A stretch of DNA of 64,000 nucleotides from Monomorium pharaonis (GCF_013373865.1 NC_050468.1:22152774-22216773), one strand, 5' to 3'. Numbered from the stretch's first letter, positions 12,278 to 27,349 are shown. Translations and numbers: made by a program. Notes: generated by a model from the letters alone, not told the origin.

Positions 12278-15200
12278 CATTGTAGACAAATTGTTAATAA
12301 TATTTGCCATAAAAAACGCAGCAGAGATGATCCAATGTCGCGTCATGCATTATCGCTCCGTATTTTTCGTTTCTCCTGCTTCAAGTGGATTTTTCAATGT
12401 TTTTTTAAAACAAACCATATTTATATACATCGTTTTTTTCTTTCATAAAAAAAAAACGAAGAAAAGGCACTACTTAATTATTTATTTACTACTAGTAGAA
12501 AAGACTAAGGTACCCGAGAAGTTTTACCTTGTTTTTGTTTTTAAAAGGAAGCAAATTCATTTTATCTTCTAGCGCTAATACTACTGTTATTCTGCTAATT
12601 ATATATTAATAATATTATTTTAAATATCTTCTCAGAAAAATCGACTTATGTCGTTTAGGCAAATGGCTATTTGAATGGATATTAATGTCGCGAATTTTTA
12701 CAACTTAATTTCTTTTATTAATGCAACGGGGAAAAGGCAGAGACGAATTCAATATCTCTCTTAAGCTGGCTATATCAACGATTTAATTTCATCCCTCCCC
12801 CTCCATGAGCCGCATAATATCTCCGAGTTAAAGTAATTTCCAACATATATAACCCACAATGCTCCGCGCTTATTGTAGCGAGCATTACTCTCAATTTCTT
12901 CACTGAGCCAGCGAATGTCTTGCGCGTTGGTAGTCGTTAATGAATTGAAATTACGGTTAGCGCTTTGAGGCATTGCTCCCGAGAGTGTCGCGTATTAATT
13001 GCTCCCGCGTGAGCAATTCCTAAAGGTAATTTCCAAGTTACATCATTACAGCACCTGTGTTTCGCGCAATACTGAGCTTTCTATATAATTACGCTCATTA
13101 GTCGGTCAAGCGGACTAAGTTTCTCCGTCGTTTCCGCCAAGATGATACGGCTGTTTCTATCCTTTGAAAAATAATACCTCACCGTGCCTTATAAGCTAAC
13201 AAAGCAATCTATTATCGGCGTACGATCGGTGTATTTAACGATCTGTGGTTAAGAAAATTCAGTGTTGATACAACTTCACAACTTACATTATTCTGTAATT
13301 ATTTATGCTCGTTATCGATATAGAAACTTCGATGTAATATTATTTTGTAACGTTTAAAAAGTATAAACAGTTCGTCTGTGAAATCAGTAATACCTAACAA
13401 AATCTGTAATTGTATTTTATGTATGAAATTGATGACAGATTGCCCTAATATATTTCTCTACTTTTTTCGTTATTTTCTGTATCATTTTCTTTTGACCTTT
13501 ATATTTTCTGATTATATTTTCTGACGAGAAAGAATTTCATTTCGTCACGCTCTCTCTCATTTCCATATTTCCAACAACGATTTCTTTCATTTTCAACGAC
13601 GATTTTAAAACTACGCGCGGGTCTACCTAGTCCGTTTAGTCACCAACGTTAGTCTCGAAAGGATTTTTCTCCCTTTTGCCTCGAGGTATGTAAATGTACA
13701 AAAAATTTCTAGAAAGTTGCGGAACGAAACGTTTTATCTGTCGGTCGAATGAAAAATTTCGGAGGTCTCCTTTAAATTCGCTTCCTCTTCTTCTTGACGT
13801 CTGCAATCACCGCCACGAAAATAATTTGTTGCACGCGAGAAAAATTTAAAATGCTGTGTCGACGACATATTTTCGTATATTTTCTTACGCGTGAAATAGA
13901 GTCGCTGAAACAATGTTGCGCTCTTTCTGTTCAAAAATGCTTTCCTCGAAAGTATACCGAGGTAAAAAGAAATAGATGAGAATCTCGATTTTTGCAAGGG
14001 CGCTGCTTTTCATCATCGCAACGCAAACATCTTGCATCCTGCAGAGCCGGATATTTACGGCACCGGTGTTACCGATGGGAGGAGGGCGAGCGGTGGGGGG
14101 TTATTGCATTATAAATTTTCAAAGGGCGTCCCGATTTCTCCACCATGATAAAAATGTACATCAATCCCGTTCGAGCTTTCGGCGGCGACGGCTGCGGCGG
14201 CACCCTTTCACCATTCTGCACGACGTCGCGGTAACCCTGTCTAAATATCACCCGACGCATTTCTCACGTGGAATGCAAGAAATATATATATCGAAGACTT
14301 ATTTCAATCCCCCGCCTTGCACGCGTTGACGTCGGTATGTGAAACGCGCGCGGAATTCTTTTCGATGATGGGCATTCAGTGTGTAGGCGGCAGTGGCGCC
14401 TTTCCGGTGAATACCGGCGCCACCCTGACGGAACTTATCTGACATTTTGCCCCCCGGGAAAGAGACAGATACTGGCGTTATCATGGGTGCAAACTACCGC
14501 CAGAGAGGATTTATGTCTTAATCTATAAACGCATGCGACAGGATAAAGACCTAAATAGTCTCATCGATCGCTCAACTCGCGTTACTTTTTAACCCTTTAT
14601 AGACCGAACTGAATCACCGTCTAAGATGAAAACAATTTTTCAATTTTAAAAATATAAAAAATAGAAAATGTTTCTGGTCATATAATCCTAGTCACATTAT
14701 ACAACGTATTTTTAAATATTAAAATACACTATTAATGATACAGAATTTTTTTAAAGATTTTCTGAAGTTCAAAAATCGTTTGAAAAATACAACTATTTAC
14801 CAGCGACGCTATTGGTCTGAGCAGTGAAAAACAAGTCTGCGGACAAAGTTTAAAATATAATAATATGAGAAAAAATATGAAAACCAAGTTCGAGATCTGA
14901 ATTCAAGAAAATCGATAAGCTGTGACGATTTTTAGAAATATTAAAAGACTAATAACGTACAATGTTACGTGACTCAACAGTAATTAAACAAAATTGTTTT
15001 TGTAATTAGAAGGCATGAGAAAATTGCAATTATAGTTTAGAGCGCATGCATAATTAAGTTTTCAAGTACTCCTCTGACAAAATGTGCTATAGTTATTCCA
15101 CATCGTACAGCGATAATTGATTGCAGGCAATCACACGTTCCTGTAGTGTCATCCCTTTATAATTAGCCCAATGTAACCGATGCCATCGTGGTTCGTCCTC

Positions 15201-16950
15201 TTACTAGGCCAATGGCTGGGATTGCAATTAGAGACGTAGCCATATCGATAATCGATGCATGCCGTGGGCATGGAATAATAATTAGATTACTGGTACTTAA
15301 ATCCGATTCGCGATATACACAACCAATAGTTCTGTTGCGATGTCGCGATTGGGCCACGTTGACGTTCAACTTACGTCATGCAATATATCCATATTATATG
15401 TTATACGCATATTTACTGAACCGCATTCACGCGTGTCGTTATAACTCTTCATATTTCTAATCCGAATTTTTGAAACGTTGCCAAACCAGAAAATTTCGTT
15501 ATGATTAATGAAGAGAAGAGAGAAAAAAAATTGTAACTAGCACGATTAAAATACAAAGACCATAATTTAGAATTTCTCAAGATTTTTTTTCGGACAAAAT
15601 CTTTTCGTCAGAGGGTGCGATCACGAATGATTCTCTTTTTAGGTTTATTTTCGCGGTTTATTTTACGTCCTTGCGTTTTCCTATTTTTCCTACCACGTGG
15701 CCGTCGACCGCAAAGTGCGTGTGATGAAAAAAATTGTAACTGCACATCCAGGGAAAAATATCGCTAGTCCGGGTTTTCGTTAATTTTCCACCGTTTCGCC
15801 GTTTCGCTCTCCCCTCTGTCGGGCCGCAACGTTACTCTTTTGTATTTTTTCACCCCCTTTCGCGAAATTATAACCATAGTGCTTTATTACGTATTATGGT
15901 CGGTGCATTAAAAAAATTTGCGTTTCCTACGATAGCATGATGCAAAATAGAAAAAAAAGGACTGAGGGAAAAGACGAGATTAAATTTGCATGGCGCTGGT
16001 TGACGTCGGGTATTTTTTAATGTACTTTGGCAGTTGGTATACTTTTGAATACTAATGCGCCTCGCGCTTAACGAACGCATTTTGTTTGGTTTATCAGATG
16101 AACGTGCCGGTACGTCAAAGCCCGCCTGCTGCACAAGCTTGAAATTCCCGTTGCGCACATCGTCGAAATGAGACAACGCCGCTAACGTATACGTAAATAT
16201 TCGCACATATTAATTTAGGCATTTCCGCACGTATTCCGTTTAAAATAATGAAGTAATGGCGAAACAAGACATTATAAAATCAGTTAAACGTTGTTTGATT
16301 CAATATCGTCCATCGCAAAGAGGCATTTCGTCAAGGATTGTTAAAATTATTCTGAAAAAGACGTAACTTTATCTTTGTAAAAAAAAACATAGCGCTCCGA
16401 TCAAATGTAATTCAATGCGTAATTCTGCACATGCGTGAAATATTAAATGAATGATGAAAGCAGAAGCGATTTGTTCGACGAAATAAAAGCAGAATATTGA
16501 GCGCACAAGTTCATTACATACATTAAGAAACCGCTTCAGGCGCATACAGACAGTATGTTATACTATATTTCATCCCTTATCTATTACTTTCATCAATCAA
16601 GGTGAGAAGCATTGCGCAGTTTATTTTCGACGTCCACATGTATGTATACACGTATATCTATTGCCCTGAAATTCGCCATTTGCTGCTCCAGAAGGGACGC
16701 TACGTAAACGTTTTCACGACGAATAATTTTTAATTTTCCGCAATTTCCGAATTCACAAAAGGGCCGTTACGGTCGCTATCTTTTTGTCCCCCCCTCATCG
16801 TCTTCGCTCTCCGTTTTCACCTTTTCCTTTAAGCCACGAACGGAAGTAGGAAAGTTTGCAGGAAAAGCAGGAAGGATGGAAGTTATTTACAGAAATGGCG
16901 TATCTCGTACGGGCAGGTCTTCACGGTTGATGTTAACGAGCTCCAGTTTA

Positions 16951-16977
16951 TCGTCGTCGTCGTCGTCGTCGTCGTCG
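16951..16977. repeat. (TCG)n trinucleotide repeat
   Basis: Nine TCG units in a row. The surrounding frame would read poly-Ser but has no supporting splice sites or homology. Confidence 0.9.
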
Positions 16978-17697
16978 ACCTCGTCCTCGTTCTCGTTCTC
17001 TCCATCCCGTCGTCTCTTCATCGTCGTCCCCATACCGCACACGACACACAGACGTGAAAGTTCCGTCGGTGTGGAAATTACGTGTCGCGGGGGCTAAACT
17101 TCCGTCTTCGGCGGAGTACGAGAGGAGGAGTTGTTAACGCCTCGGCGCCGCGTGTAGCCGACCGACGTCGGGCGTCGCGACGCTCCAGGCGTGCAAAATG
17201 GCTCGTGATGTGTTTTCGCACGTGCGTATTAACCACGCGCGAATTCGCAAAGCAAGAATTCACTTAAAATCACTATCGGTGTTTTCGAATTGATTATGGC
17301 ATATTTTTTCTAATCACCAAACAAATTCTAGGACAGTCGGCCATGTTGATTAAATTCAAACGAGGGGAGAGCTAATTGTTATTTCCCTAAGTTAATATTT
17401 CGTTAACCTGATTGCTCATGCCCGTCCTGCTCAACTATAAAGCGTAACATGATTACGTAATTAGTTTGGATTAAAATTTCGAATTATAATAGCAAAGTTG
17501 TGTATAATTTGAAATATCTATATTCTTGTTTGTTATAATGTATTCGTATCAAAATTATTGCAAGTAAAAGTTGTTAGATAAAGCGACAAAATTCACGACG
17601 AGGAAGAAAAAACAAGACAAACAATTTAGAAAATTTTAAAGATTTAAAACTAAAGAATATTTTCGCGAGGCATAAGTACATTATTAGACGAAAGGAT

Positions 17698-17878
17698 GTT
17701 TTGCTCAAGGATCTAAAAATTTTAACTAGATCTGAACTAAACTGGTTGTTAGAATGTTAGAACTTTCTGCAGCATTAGCATCACGCTTGAGTGTTCCACA
17801 TAATTATTTCAATGGTCCAACGTTATTATTTATTGACTTAAATTTATCTAACTAAATTTTTAGATCCTTGAGCAAAAC
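17698..17878. mobile_element. MITE-like inverted-repeat element
   Basis: The left arm gttttgctcaaggatctaaa, continuing aatttt, is repeated as a reverse complement at 17855-17878. The arms match almost perfectly for about 25 bp and imperfectly further in. The interior (about 130 bp) has no coding capacity. The family was not identified and no clear target-site duplication is visible. Confidence 0.7.
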
Positions 17879-20595
17879 CCTTCTTCTTATTTCCGTGTAT
17901 CTAATTAAGACAATAAAGACACATTACTATTAATTTTTTGTTTTATATCTATATCATTTTCTTCCTCTTTACCTAATTAATTTTTAAATAGCGTTATTCA
18001 GTAATCTTTTGTAACAATATGCAGCGTCTAAATTGTCTATTCTTTACTACTAATATTAGTAGTTCGAACCGCGAGTAATTCCGCAGATTCCGCAACAAAT
18101 TTCGTGCAGTAGAACCAAAGCAGTCTCAAGGAAGGTAAGGTGAGATGATATTATCCTCAAGTCGTCCGCTCATCGAGCAACGTGATGCTCTTGCGTTCTT
18201 AGGCGTCCTTTCGCAATTACTGAACATCGCGGATGCGAGGCTTGATTTCGTGCAAGAGACCTAATTGCACTCGCGATCGACGCGAAATTTCCAGCACTAA
18301 TTATATTCAAGTATATAGGAACGCTGTCGATGTTCGAAAGATCCTTCAAAGCAGAAATGAGTAAAGCGTATCGCATGGAAAAAAAAATGGTTACGTATTT
18401 TCTATTTCCAATGAAGCAAATTTCTGTATTCAGAATTACTTTTATATTGACATTACATTATATTTTTCTTTCCAACATATGTATTCCAATAATTTTTAAA
18501 TGCCTGTGCGATATACAATATTCTCTGTATGGATATAAATTGTAATTTTTCCTATGTTTTATATAAGATATAATTTATAAAAGCAAATTTAGCAATTAAT
18601 ATTTAAAATATTACTATAATTATTGCCAGTACAATTTTATTATTATAATATTAATAATTGAATTAAATTTTATTTTATGTTTTTTAGAAAGTGTTATAGA
18701 CATGCATTGCTGTCTTATTTAATCTTGAATAGAATTCTTAGAAACTTTTAGGTTCGCGTACGACTACGTCATTTAAACTATCCATCACTAATGCAATTTC
18801 GTACTGTACTGTGAGTTTTAGATAGGATGAAGTCGTGCGAGAGAATCGCGGTGAGATTCGCATAGCTTCGTTGGGATATCGTGTGAAATGTTCGCTGTAA
18901 AGCCACGCGCGGTGCAACACGTAGCGCACAGCTAAATCACCTGCGGTGCGACCGGATAGAACGAAAATTCTATTGCATACGGTAAATCGTTTACAGCGAT
19001 CAGCAAGCGTTTATTTTGGCTCGCCAAAATTATTTGCGCGCCGCGTTGTCTCGTGAAACGCGACAAAACGTGAGTAACATGTTGAAAAACGAAAATGTTA
19101 AATAAACATAATTAATTAAATATAAGATAACTCAGGTGTAATCAAGTTCCATGAGATGCACTTTAAATTTTGCGAAATTACATTCATGTAATATATTAAA
19201 TTATTCATGATAATTTACATGTTATTTGTATGGAGCTTTGACTTGTATTATCTCAATCACGAAGGAAAATTTGGAGCATTGTTGGCAAATACAGCAAGCA
19301 TATATATATGTGTATGTGTGTGTGACCAGGGGAGGGGAGAGAGTTATACATATTATGCATAATGATCTCACGCGAATTTGCCATTGTGCATGCGAGGTTC
19401 GTAACGAAACTATTCGTTGATTAGATTTGTGATTAGTTAAGATGTTATATATCCCATGAGACACTGGGTAACATAGGTAACTGAGAGCATTTCTTGGTTA
19501 ATACGCTTGCTATTCTACTGTTATTAGATAAAGATTACATGACAATATAAAATAGAGAAATGTTGATCATTGTCTTAATTTGACAAAAAATCGAGTTCAT
19601 TAGGCTATATCTAAAAAATTAACGTAATTTTATTATATTTAAATATAATTATAAATACATATTTATACATATAACATACATTAAAAAATAATTGAAAAAT
19701 TTCTAAATCAAACAAGTTTATTTTTTTTTTATCTGGATTATAATCTCAAATTATTATTTAACAACAGTGGCACAAAGTGAATAATTTTTGTTCCAACAAA
19801 AATCAAATAGAAAACGGGAAATATAAAAACATGAATAAATAGTAAAAATAAAATTTTTCCAAAAAATAAATAAGTCCAGAAGTTTAATTTTTTAATGCGT
19901 TCTTTTAAAAAATATTATTTAAAGCATAAAACATTATTTTTATATCTATATCCACAGAAAAAATTACTGTTTGTATAAATATAAAAGAATATTTTTGATA
20001 AAAATAATTTGTAAAATTTTGTTAATAAACAGTGATGAAATTATTACTTTGTAGTTTAAATTCTTTAAAATATTATTTAAAGTCTACCAATCTTTGGTAT
20101 GTCTATTATGTTACTTATTAGTTACACGTGCAGAGAAAAAATATCATATTTGTATAACAGACAAATTAAAGATAAAAGCTTTCTCTTTCCTAAAAATAAA
20201 ATTTTTTGACTTTTGTAAAAAAATCTTCAATTAGTTTTCATCTATACTATTATATTTTATTATATATATGTATAGTAGGTATATCAACACAAGATATAAT
20301 AACATTTTTAACATCTTTAATATGCATAATTCAGCATATTAAGAATATTTAGTAAAGAATATTATTATCCTGTTCTGTTTTCTATTTGTACGACTGTCTC
20401 CTAATCATTATGAAATAGAGAAACTACTATAATGTGACCTGGATATTGCCAATTGACCGCAGGGCACATCTGAGTTTAAGTGCATCATATCTGTGCATAG
20501 CGGTTAATGGCTTTGCTGTGCAGTCAAATTTTGCTAAAAGGTAGCGATATAAGCTCTCAAATATACAGAAACCCAAATACACGAGAATTGTATTC

Positions 20596-20598
<3 letters not shown>

Positions 20599-20646
<48 letters not shown>
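20599..20646. repeat. (GA)n microsatellite
   Basis: Uninterrupted GA dinucleotide run of about 48 bp. Confidence 0.95.
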
Positions 20647-20648
<2 letters not shown>

Positions 20649-20720
20649 ATTGCAGCTTTAACGTTATGACATAGTTGTCGACATATATTTAGAGCAGTAT
20701 AGAAACGGCAATATTTGCCA

Positions 20721-20927
20721 CATTGAGAAAAAAATGTTGTTATTTGACTAAATTTTCTAACTAAATTTAATTTTGTCTCTTCAAGTATTTATAATATATT
20801 TTAATTAACTATATCAATACTTAAATTGAAATTTGTGTATTTAAGTTAAATACATAAATTCTTGAACTGACAAAATTTTAATTTAGTTGGAAAATTTTAT
20901 TAAAGGAACAATTTTTTTTTCTCAGTG
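20721..20927. mobile_element. MITE, CACTGAG-TIR family, copy 1
   Basis: The element opens with cattgagaaaaaaatgttgt and closes with ttctcagtg. The arms pair over about 60 bp, including the shared ttgactaaattttc motif. It shares terminal and internal sequence with the element at 30058-30248, so the two form a repeat family. The flanks share an aatatttg motif on both sides, a possible imperfect target duplication. Confidence 0.7.
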
Positions 20928-23039
20928 CAAATATTTGATATCATGTGTATACACTCAACTATGTTATTTGTAATTCTGTCTAACAAATGTATGTGTAATT
21001 AAACTATTATTCAGCAAATTAAAAACTTTTTTATTTATTAAATAAATTATAATTACATAAAATAATTATAATCATATAAAATTATCGTTGCACAAAAGAG
21101 GATTTAATTCTTTAGTTATCCGGTAATCCTACGACTTATTTCTATTTCGAATATACGTGAATACAAAACTTTTAAATGGAAATATTTTATCGCATTTGCA
21201 TAAGCTATAATTTATGAGACAGTGTAAAATATGAGCCGCTCATATTTTAGTATTCGGTAGTCAATTCGTTTTTTTTAATTACACAGGCATTTATGAAGAT
21301 GGCTGGTCATTTCAGGTGAACGAGAAATGGCTCTTCTCCAGAACTTGTTGAGGACCTCGGATGGCCTGATACCAATCCCTGCTCAAGATGCGAATCACGT
21401 TTATCGGATTATGCGGACGGAATGGCCCACGGGCGAGTGTGCCGAGAAAGAGAAGAAGCGGTTGTGGTGGATTGCCGACGGTGGAAAAAGGTGAAACAAA
21501 AGATACCTGGATATTCCTAGCTTTGATATTTCTACAGTTACGATTACGTTTTACAATCGGCGATTTAATTACGTAAGGTGCACTGGTGCTTTGTTAGCAC
21601 GCGACTACTGCTTAACTTGTAAAAATCTGACATAAAGTCGTAACGTGATTGCGTAAACAACGTCACTGACGCGCAATGACGCCCGATAAAAATAGTGGCA
21701 AACATTTATTACATTGCTCGAGGTAATGTTTGTTCACGTTTTATAAGTAATAATTATCTTTATTCAAAGCAATATTTCGTAAATTTTGGTTATATTTTTT
21801 TTCGATTACTTCAATGTTACCATATCTATTAGTTTAATTCTTCAATTTTTTTAATATATAGAAATTTACTCTTTCCACACAAACCTGGATAACTCATGTC
21901 TGATCGATTTCTATTCATGGAAATTTCTTGAAATCATAAATTTAAAGTTTGCCTTCTTCTTAAAATAATAATCTCTTTAAAAAATCTTCATAGTAAGGGA
22001 GAGTTATGTGTAGGACCGAAACTATCAATTTATCTCAAAATCACACCGAGTTTATTTTTGTATTGGACATCAGAATTGTAGACGACGGCCTTTTATGAAA
22101 AACAAAAATGTTGAAAAACTATTGTAAGTATTCCATTTTCATTTTAAATTGAAGTCTAAATGCTTATATTTATATTTTTGTCCATAGAAAATTGATAATT
22201 AAAAAAAATAATAAATTTACAAGACAAAATTGGAACGCGCGTTGAATTGCATTATGTGCGAGTAAGACGAGCTGGAATAATTATATCTTTTGAAAAATAT
22301 AAGGCATCAGTATTTTTCTTCAAAGTTTTATATCTAAACTAGAAACTTATAGAATCTTTTTACATGCATTTATTATAAACATTTACATTTTTTAAATCAA
22401 ATAACTCTTTTATATAATTTTCGGTAATTAAATTGTACTACTCTTTTTTAAATAAAATTCAAACAGTTTCAAAAGTTCATGAAAGTATGTTCATAAATTT
22501 TTAAAGATTTTTTAAACCACTTTAAATAAGGCATCTGAGTCGAATAAATATAAGACTGAAATAAAGTGCACCTTTAAATATCAATTAATAGCGCGTTTTA
22601 TGTTTATTATTAGAGTATATGAGAGACAAAATTAAAGATAATGTGATATTTAACAGAGATTAGAGTAAATTCTAAGAGATTTCATTTTTTATTTTATTTT
22701 TCTCAGAAAGCGATTTCAATATTTCTATATATATATTTTTTATATTTATATATTTTTCTTCTCATTCCCTTTCACTAAAACGCATGATGCTTACGAAACA
22801 CGATAATGCAGGTGCTATTACTCTTACACGTAAACATGGCGGTATTAACTAGTACACCTAGTACCCTTTACTTTGGCTCGAACACGCTGCGTTTTACTTG
22901 CCTTATTCGAAACTCAGTTTCAATGATAAAACTACTGCGGTGAAATAATACAATAAATGTACAGATAAAAATACTTAGATAAAAAATATGCGGGCATTAA
23001 AACTTTTAGACATATACAATCGGTTAAAGAATAAATGTA

Positions 23040-23238
23040 CACTGAAAAAAAAGTAATATATCCAATAAGATATGTAGTTGTGGGCTGCCAACTGCAGATA
23101 TACTTAATACAATAATATATGCTATTGCAATATCAACATTGTACTTGCATTAACTGCAAATATTATTGTATTGAGTATTTTATGTAGTTGGCAGCCCGCA
23201 ATTACATATGTTATTGGTTATATTACTTTTTTCTGTGT
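23040..23238. mobile_element. 199-bp MITE with 9-bp direct repeats
   Basis: The left terminus CACTGAAAAAAAAGTAATAT pairs with the right terminus, whose reverse complement reads ACACAGAAAAAAGTAATAT. The complementarity continues imperfectly for about 80 bp and includes a shared gggctgccaact motif. Both ends are flanked by the same 9 bases, ATAAATGTA, at 23031-23039 and 23239-23247. A 9-bp target-site duplication is typical of Mutator-like elements, but the family is not proven. There is no coding capacity. Confidence 0.85.
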
Positions 23239-25433
23239 ATAAATGTAACTTATTTAATGATAATGAGGAAAATTACATAATAGAAATTACACAATAATGC
23301 GCTAAACAGAACTACAAATTCTTTTCATGTACACTGAGGAGGCCGAAATCGATGGCCGAAACGTTTGTACTACAAATTGTTCACATAAGAAAATAAATAA
23401 TTAGCGAATACTATCTAGCTCTGGTTTCTTATTTTAAGTTATATTATTATTGTAATATCAGAAGCTCACATATACATTGTATATATCATTAAAAAATTCT
23501 TTGTAACTTATTTACTTTTTTAATTTTCCGGTAATTTGTGTTTTACGTGTAATTTAATGTTAACTTTATTGTATATACATTCAAAACTAATAATTATAAC
23601 ATGTATTGTATAATAATTGACTTTTATAAGCTCTTTCAGAAGAACACAATTATTTCCCAAGCATTATTCTCTGAATATTTTTCGTGTACATTCCTTTTAT
23701 GATCACGAAGTATTTCGTCTTTCTAGGCGAAAGTACTGTTCTGCGCCTGCATTAATTTTCACCTTTATTTCTTTCCTGTCTTTCAAGTAACAAAGTAATC
23801 GTATCGAATATTATTTACGAGAGATAGATGTGTGTGTGTGTGTTTGTATGTGTGTAATTTTTCACATGGCTGTATGAGAAACGATAACACAGGAGTAATT
23901 CATTTTTAATCCCCGTTTGTCCTGCGCGACGGACAGGATGCACGTGCGCTTGTTTATTTTTGACTTTCATCGAGTTTGCTAAATGATGTGCCAAGATTAT
24001 TGCATCTCGCACATTTGCGAGTAATTAATTAATAGCGGTAATTTCGCTCGCAGAAAAAGTAAATGATTCTGCACAACTTGAAATGGGTGGAATATTTAAA
24101 AAAATTATACGTAACAACGGAATCGAAGAAAATCACCTTTTACGATGAAACATAATTTATGAAGCATCCAAAATTACACATGCTGTTACATTACATATAC
24201 AGCAGTTTACGTACTCCAGAGTTCATCAGTTAGCGCCTAATGTCTTTGAACTTCGTGAATGATTCGTGAAATTGAGGTACGTCAACAGAATTATGCAACA
24301 GTTAATTTCCAAGAGCTTTCCTTTATTCGAGAGTTTCCTTCCGAAAATGATCAAGTTTCACACAGCCGATGAAGTACATTGGATAAGATAAATGGCGGAC
24401 GTCGTGCAGGGCAGTAGTGTCTGAAGGTCGGTTGCACCAAAGCAATTTATCAAACCTTTCATATATTTATTATCGGGCCGGCTACGGCATCGGTTGGTCG
24501 GCCGCGCAGACTGACGCTGATAATCGGTTTAAGCTAACGCCACGAAGATGAATTCGCTATCGCAGTGGACGCAGCTTTCTAATTATTCGCTGGGAATTAT
24601 TCTCGCCGTGATCGAATCGATATAGTGTATATTAATATTTCATCAAATTTTTTTATTAATAACTCAATCTCCAATCGTTCCTTCCAATATCGCCGACCGT
24701 ATCTTTTATTTCCAATTTTCAATTGGTCTAAAGTTGTAGGAATAGTTTATTGCTTAGATAGTATTTATTTTCATCGATTACAGCAAAATAAAGAAGCATG
24801 CAATAATTTCAAATATAATACCACAATGGATCAATGCTCGACAAGCAAATTGCCTGTCGCGGGATTGACGAAGTAATTTGGTAGAAACTAGGGATTCATA
24901 AATCAAGTTTAAAATTAACAACATAGAACGCATAAAGGTTTTGCATTATTGCATAAAGAATATATTAAGAAAAAAATTATTGAATTTATACTGGTTACCT
25001 AAATCATATCTCACCAACATTTTATATTTTTACTTAATATAAGCAACATTTCTAGTGACAAAAATATAAAATAAATGAGAAATGAATAATATACACAAAA
25101 ATTGAACAGATTAAAACATTATTTTGTAATTTAACTTATGTTAATTTTTCATCAATTCATCTGTTAATAATGTAGCTGTTAATAATGTAATCATATAATT
25201 TTATATATGCTGAATTTTCAAATTATTATATTTTCGTAAGAGCAAACTATTAATTTGTATTAATTATTAATACACATAAAAATATGTTAACTGCAAAAAT
25301 TAATTCAAGCTAGTTTTATTTCAATGTCCTTATCTCTTCATTATTGTATTAATTATTAAATATTTAATCTTTTTTAATAAATTATTAATATAAAAAGTAT
25401 TGGTTAATAATTCCATATATTTTTAATTAGTAA

Positions 25434-25535
25434 ACTAAAAAAAAAGTGTTGTTACATTAATTAAAAATCTAGCAGATTCAACCAGATTCTGATTAAACCT
25501 AGATTTCCAATTAATTCAACAAGACTTTTTTTAGT
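25434..25535. mobile_element. Short foldback/MITE, about 102 bp
   Basis: The left arm actaaaaaaaaagtgttgtt and the reverse complement of the right arm, actaaaaaaagtcttgttga, match. The similarity runs on through attaatt and aaatctag to give arms of about 38 bp around a short loop. It lies in very AT-rich DNA; no target duplication was identified. Confidence 0.7.
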
Positions 25536-26277
25536 GTATAATTTATAAATTTAAATTTTTTAAAACAATACGACTTAGGAAATCTATAGGAAATCTACTA
25601 TCTCATTGTTTAAATCATAACTTTTGTAGCGTGTTTAAAAAATTTTAATAAATTTGTTATTAGTAAAAGTTTAATCATTGTAGTAATAAATACCTAAAAC
25701 ACTACAATTTCCAACGTTCATTTACAAAAAAATCATAAAATGGGAAATATAAATAAAAAGTAAGTAATACACATTTAGCAACTGTCCTTCACATCGTGCG
25801 ATATCAGCGTGAAACGTGAATTGTACAATAATATGAATAATATGAAGACAAATAAATTTGAATAATTTCTGAATTAATAGTCTTTTCTGTGCAATGAATC
25901 AAAAACCTATAAGAATTTCGCAGACAGAAAAGAGAAAGATAGAGGAAGAAAGAAGGAGAAGAAGATCTCCGACTGTCATACTCTAAGGTTGACGTAATTA
26001 CATGGCAATCTCGAGGGATTGTCCCGCAGGAAGTCGGAATCTCGCAAGAGTCATAACGTATAATAATAGCTACTTAATCGCGAGAAATCAAGTTTTCTAC
26101 GTGACATTGCAAGTCGAGCTTGGTACTCGAGCACCTCCGAGACGGCGCCGTCAGAAACGGTGCCATTGTTGCCTGCTACGCACAGTGCTGAGGTATTGTG
26201 CAAGAAATTTCATTGTACGGGGGTCTGTACGGGGATGGATTTTCCTCAATGCAAAAGGTAGAGAAAGAAAGAAAGGA

Positions 26278-26281
<4 letters not shown>

Positions 26282-26309
<28 letters not shown>
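26282..26309. repeat. (GA)n microsatellite
   Basis: GA dinucleotide run of about 28 bp in a purine-rich context. Confidence 0.9.
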
Positions 26310-26313
<4 letters not shown>

Positions 26314-27349
26314 GAGGAGGGAAATCATGTTACCTCTCCTATTGTCTATGAGTATTGTTGCCGAGGTGCAAGTAGGATGAACACGATTCCCGCATCTATC
26401 ATGCGTTGATTTCAGCGCGATACGTTTTTTCGGGTAGCGATTCACGCAATGTATATCGACAAAACTTCCGTGATTCCGAACAATTTTATTTTTTGCAACG
26501 TGAAACGAAACGGTAAAAAAAAAAGGAGGAATTCGTCGACACGCGCCGATAAAAAAAAATGTCGATTATTTTGCTCCCAGTTGATAAATCGCCTCGTCGC
26601 GATCGTGTGCGGCGATAGACGCGTTATGAATTAGACGCGAGTTAGCGATCGCGCGTGCCGATCTCGTATGGCTGACGGATGCATTATTGCGTTTAGGAGA
26701 ATGCCAGAAACGCATCGGGTCGTGGCCGAACATCGCATCGGGTGTAAACGCCGATCCTAGCGGGAACATTTGTGGGATAGCTCGACTTCGTTTCTTCGAA
26801 TCCAGCGGGCCGAGCTCTACGGACGCATTCGTAGCTTTCGTCGTTGATTGCGATTCGCGATCCAATCATTCTTGCACCATCTCGCACACAGACATAGCAG
26901 GGTGGTCTGAGATGCGGCACAATACAGTGCCTGCCCTCTTAGTAAAGCGAAATAAAGCAAAGTCTGTGCAAGAATGCTGGAGATGTCTAATAACTCCCAA
27001 TCATATCTCGTTGTGAATAAGGACGAATCGAGTTTCCTTTTTATATTCTTTTATATGAATAAAATCCAATTTAATCGAATTTCTTGGTCCAAATCCAAAT
27101 CAACGTAATTTTGCCCAAATAGAATCGAATTATTGAAACGTAACGTTTAATTGACAACACAATTATTGTTATATTGAATTTTAATATATATTCACAGATA
27201 AAAAAATTGCTACATATAAAAAAGTAATATTGGTTATATAAAATATCACTTTTTAAATACTATTTTATAAGATTGACAATACATGTGATTTGTAATCAAA
27301 TTCTTACTCTCCAAATGACAATTAGTATATTATTGATTTGCAGTAATAG

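Noticed and set aside
13976..14329. 117-codon open frame with a signal-peptide-like start (MRISIFARALLFIIATQTSC)
   Set aside because: The rest is Arg-rich and reads like CpG-rich non-coding DNA, an equally long frame runs antisense, and no splice sites or known peptide motifs support it.
14586..14625. TTAACCC followed by tttatagaccgaactg, like a piggyBac terminus
   Set aside because: No matching GGGTTAA end with inverted sequence was found at a plausible distance.
21290..21520. Cys-containing frame (DTNPCSRCESRLSDYADG) resembling the tail of a non-LTR reverse transcriptase
   Set aside because: The similarity is only to a loose Cys pattern, stops interrupt it upstream, and no reverse-transcriptase motifs are nearby.
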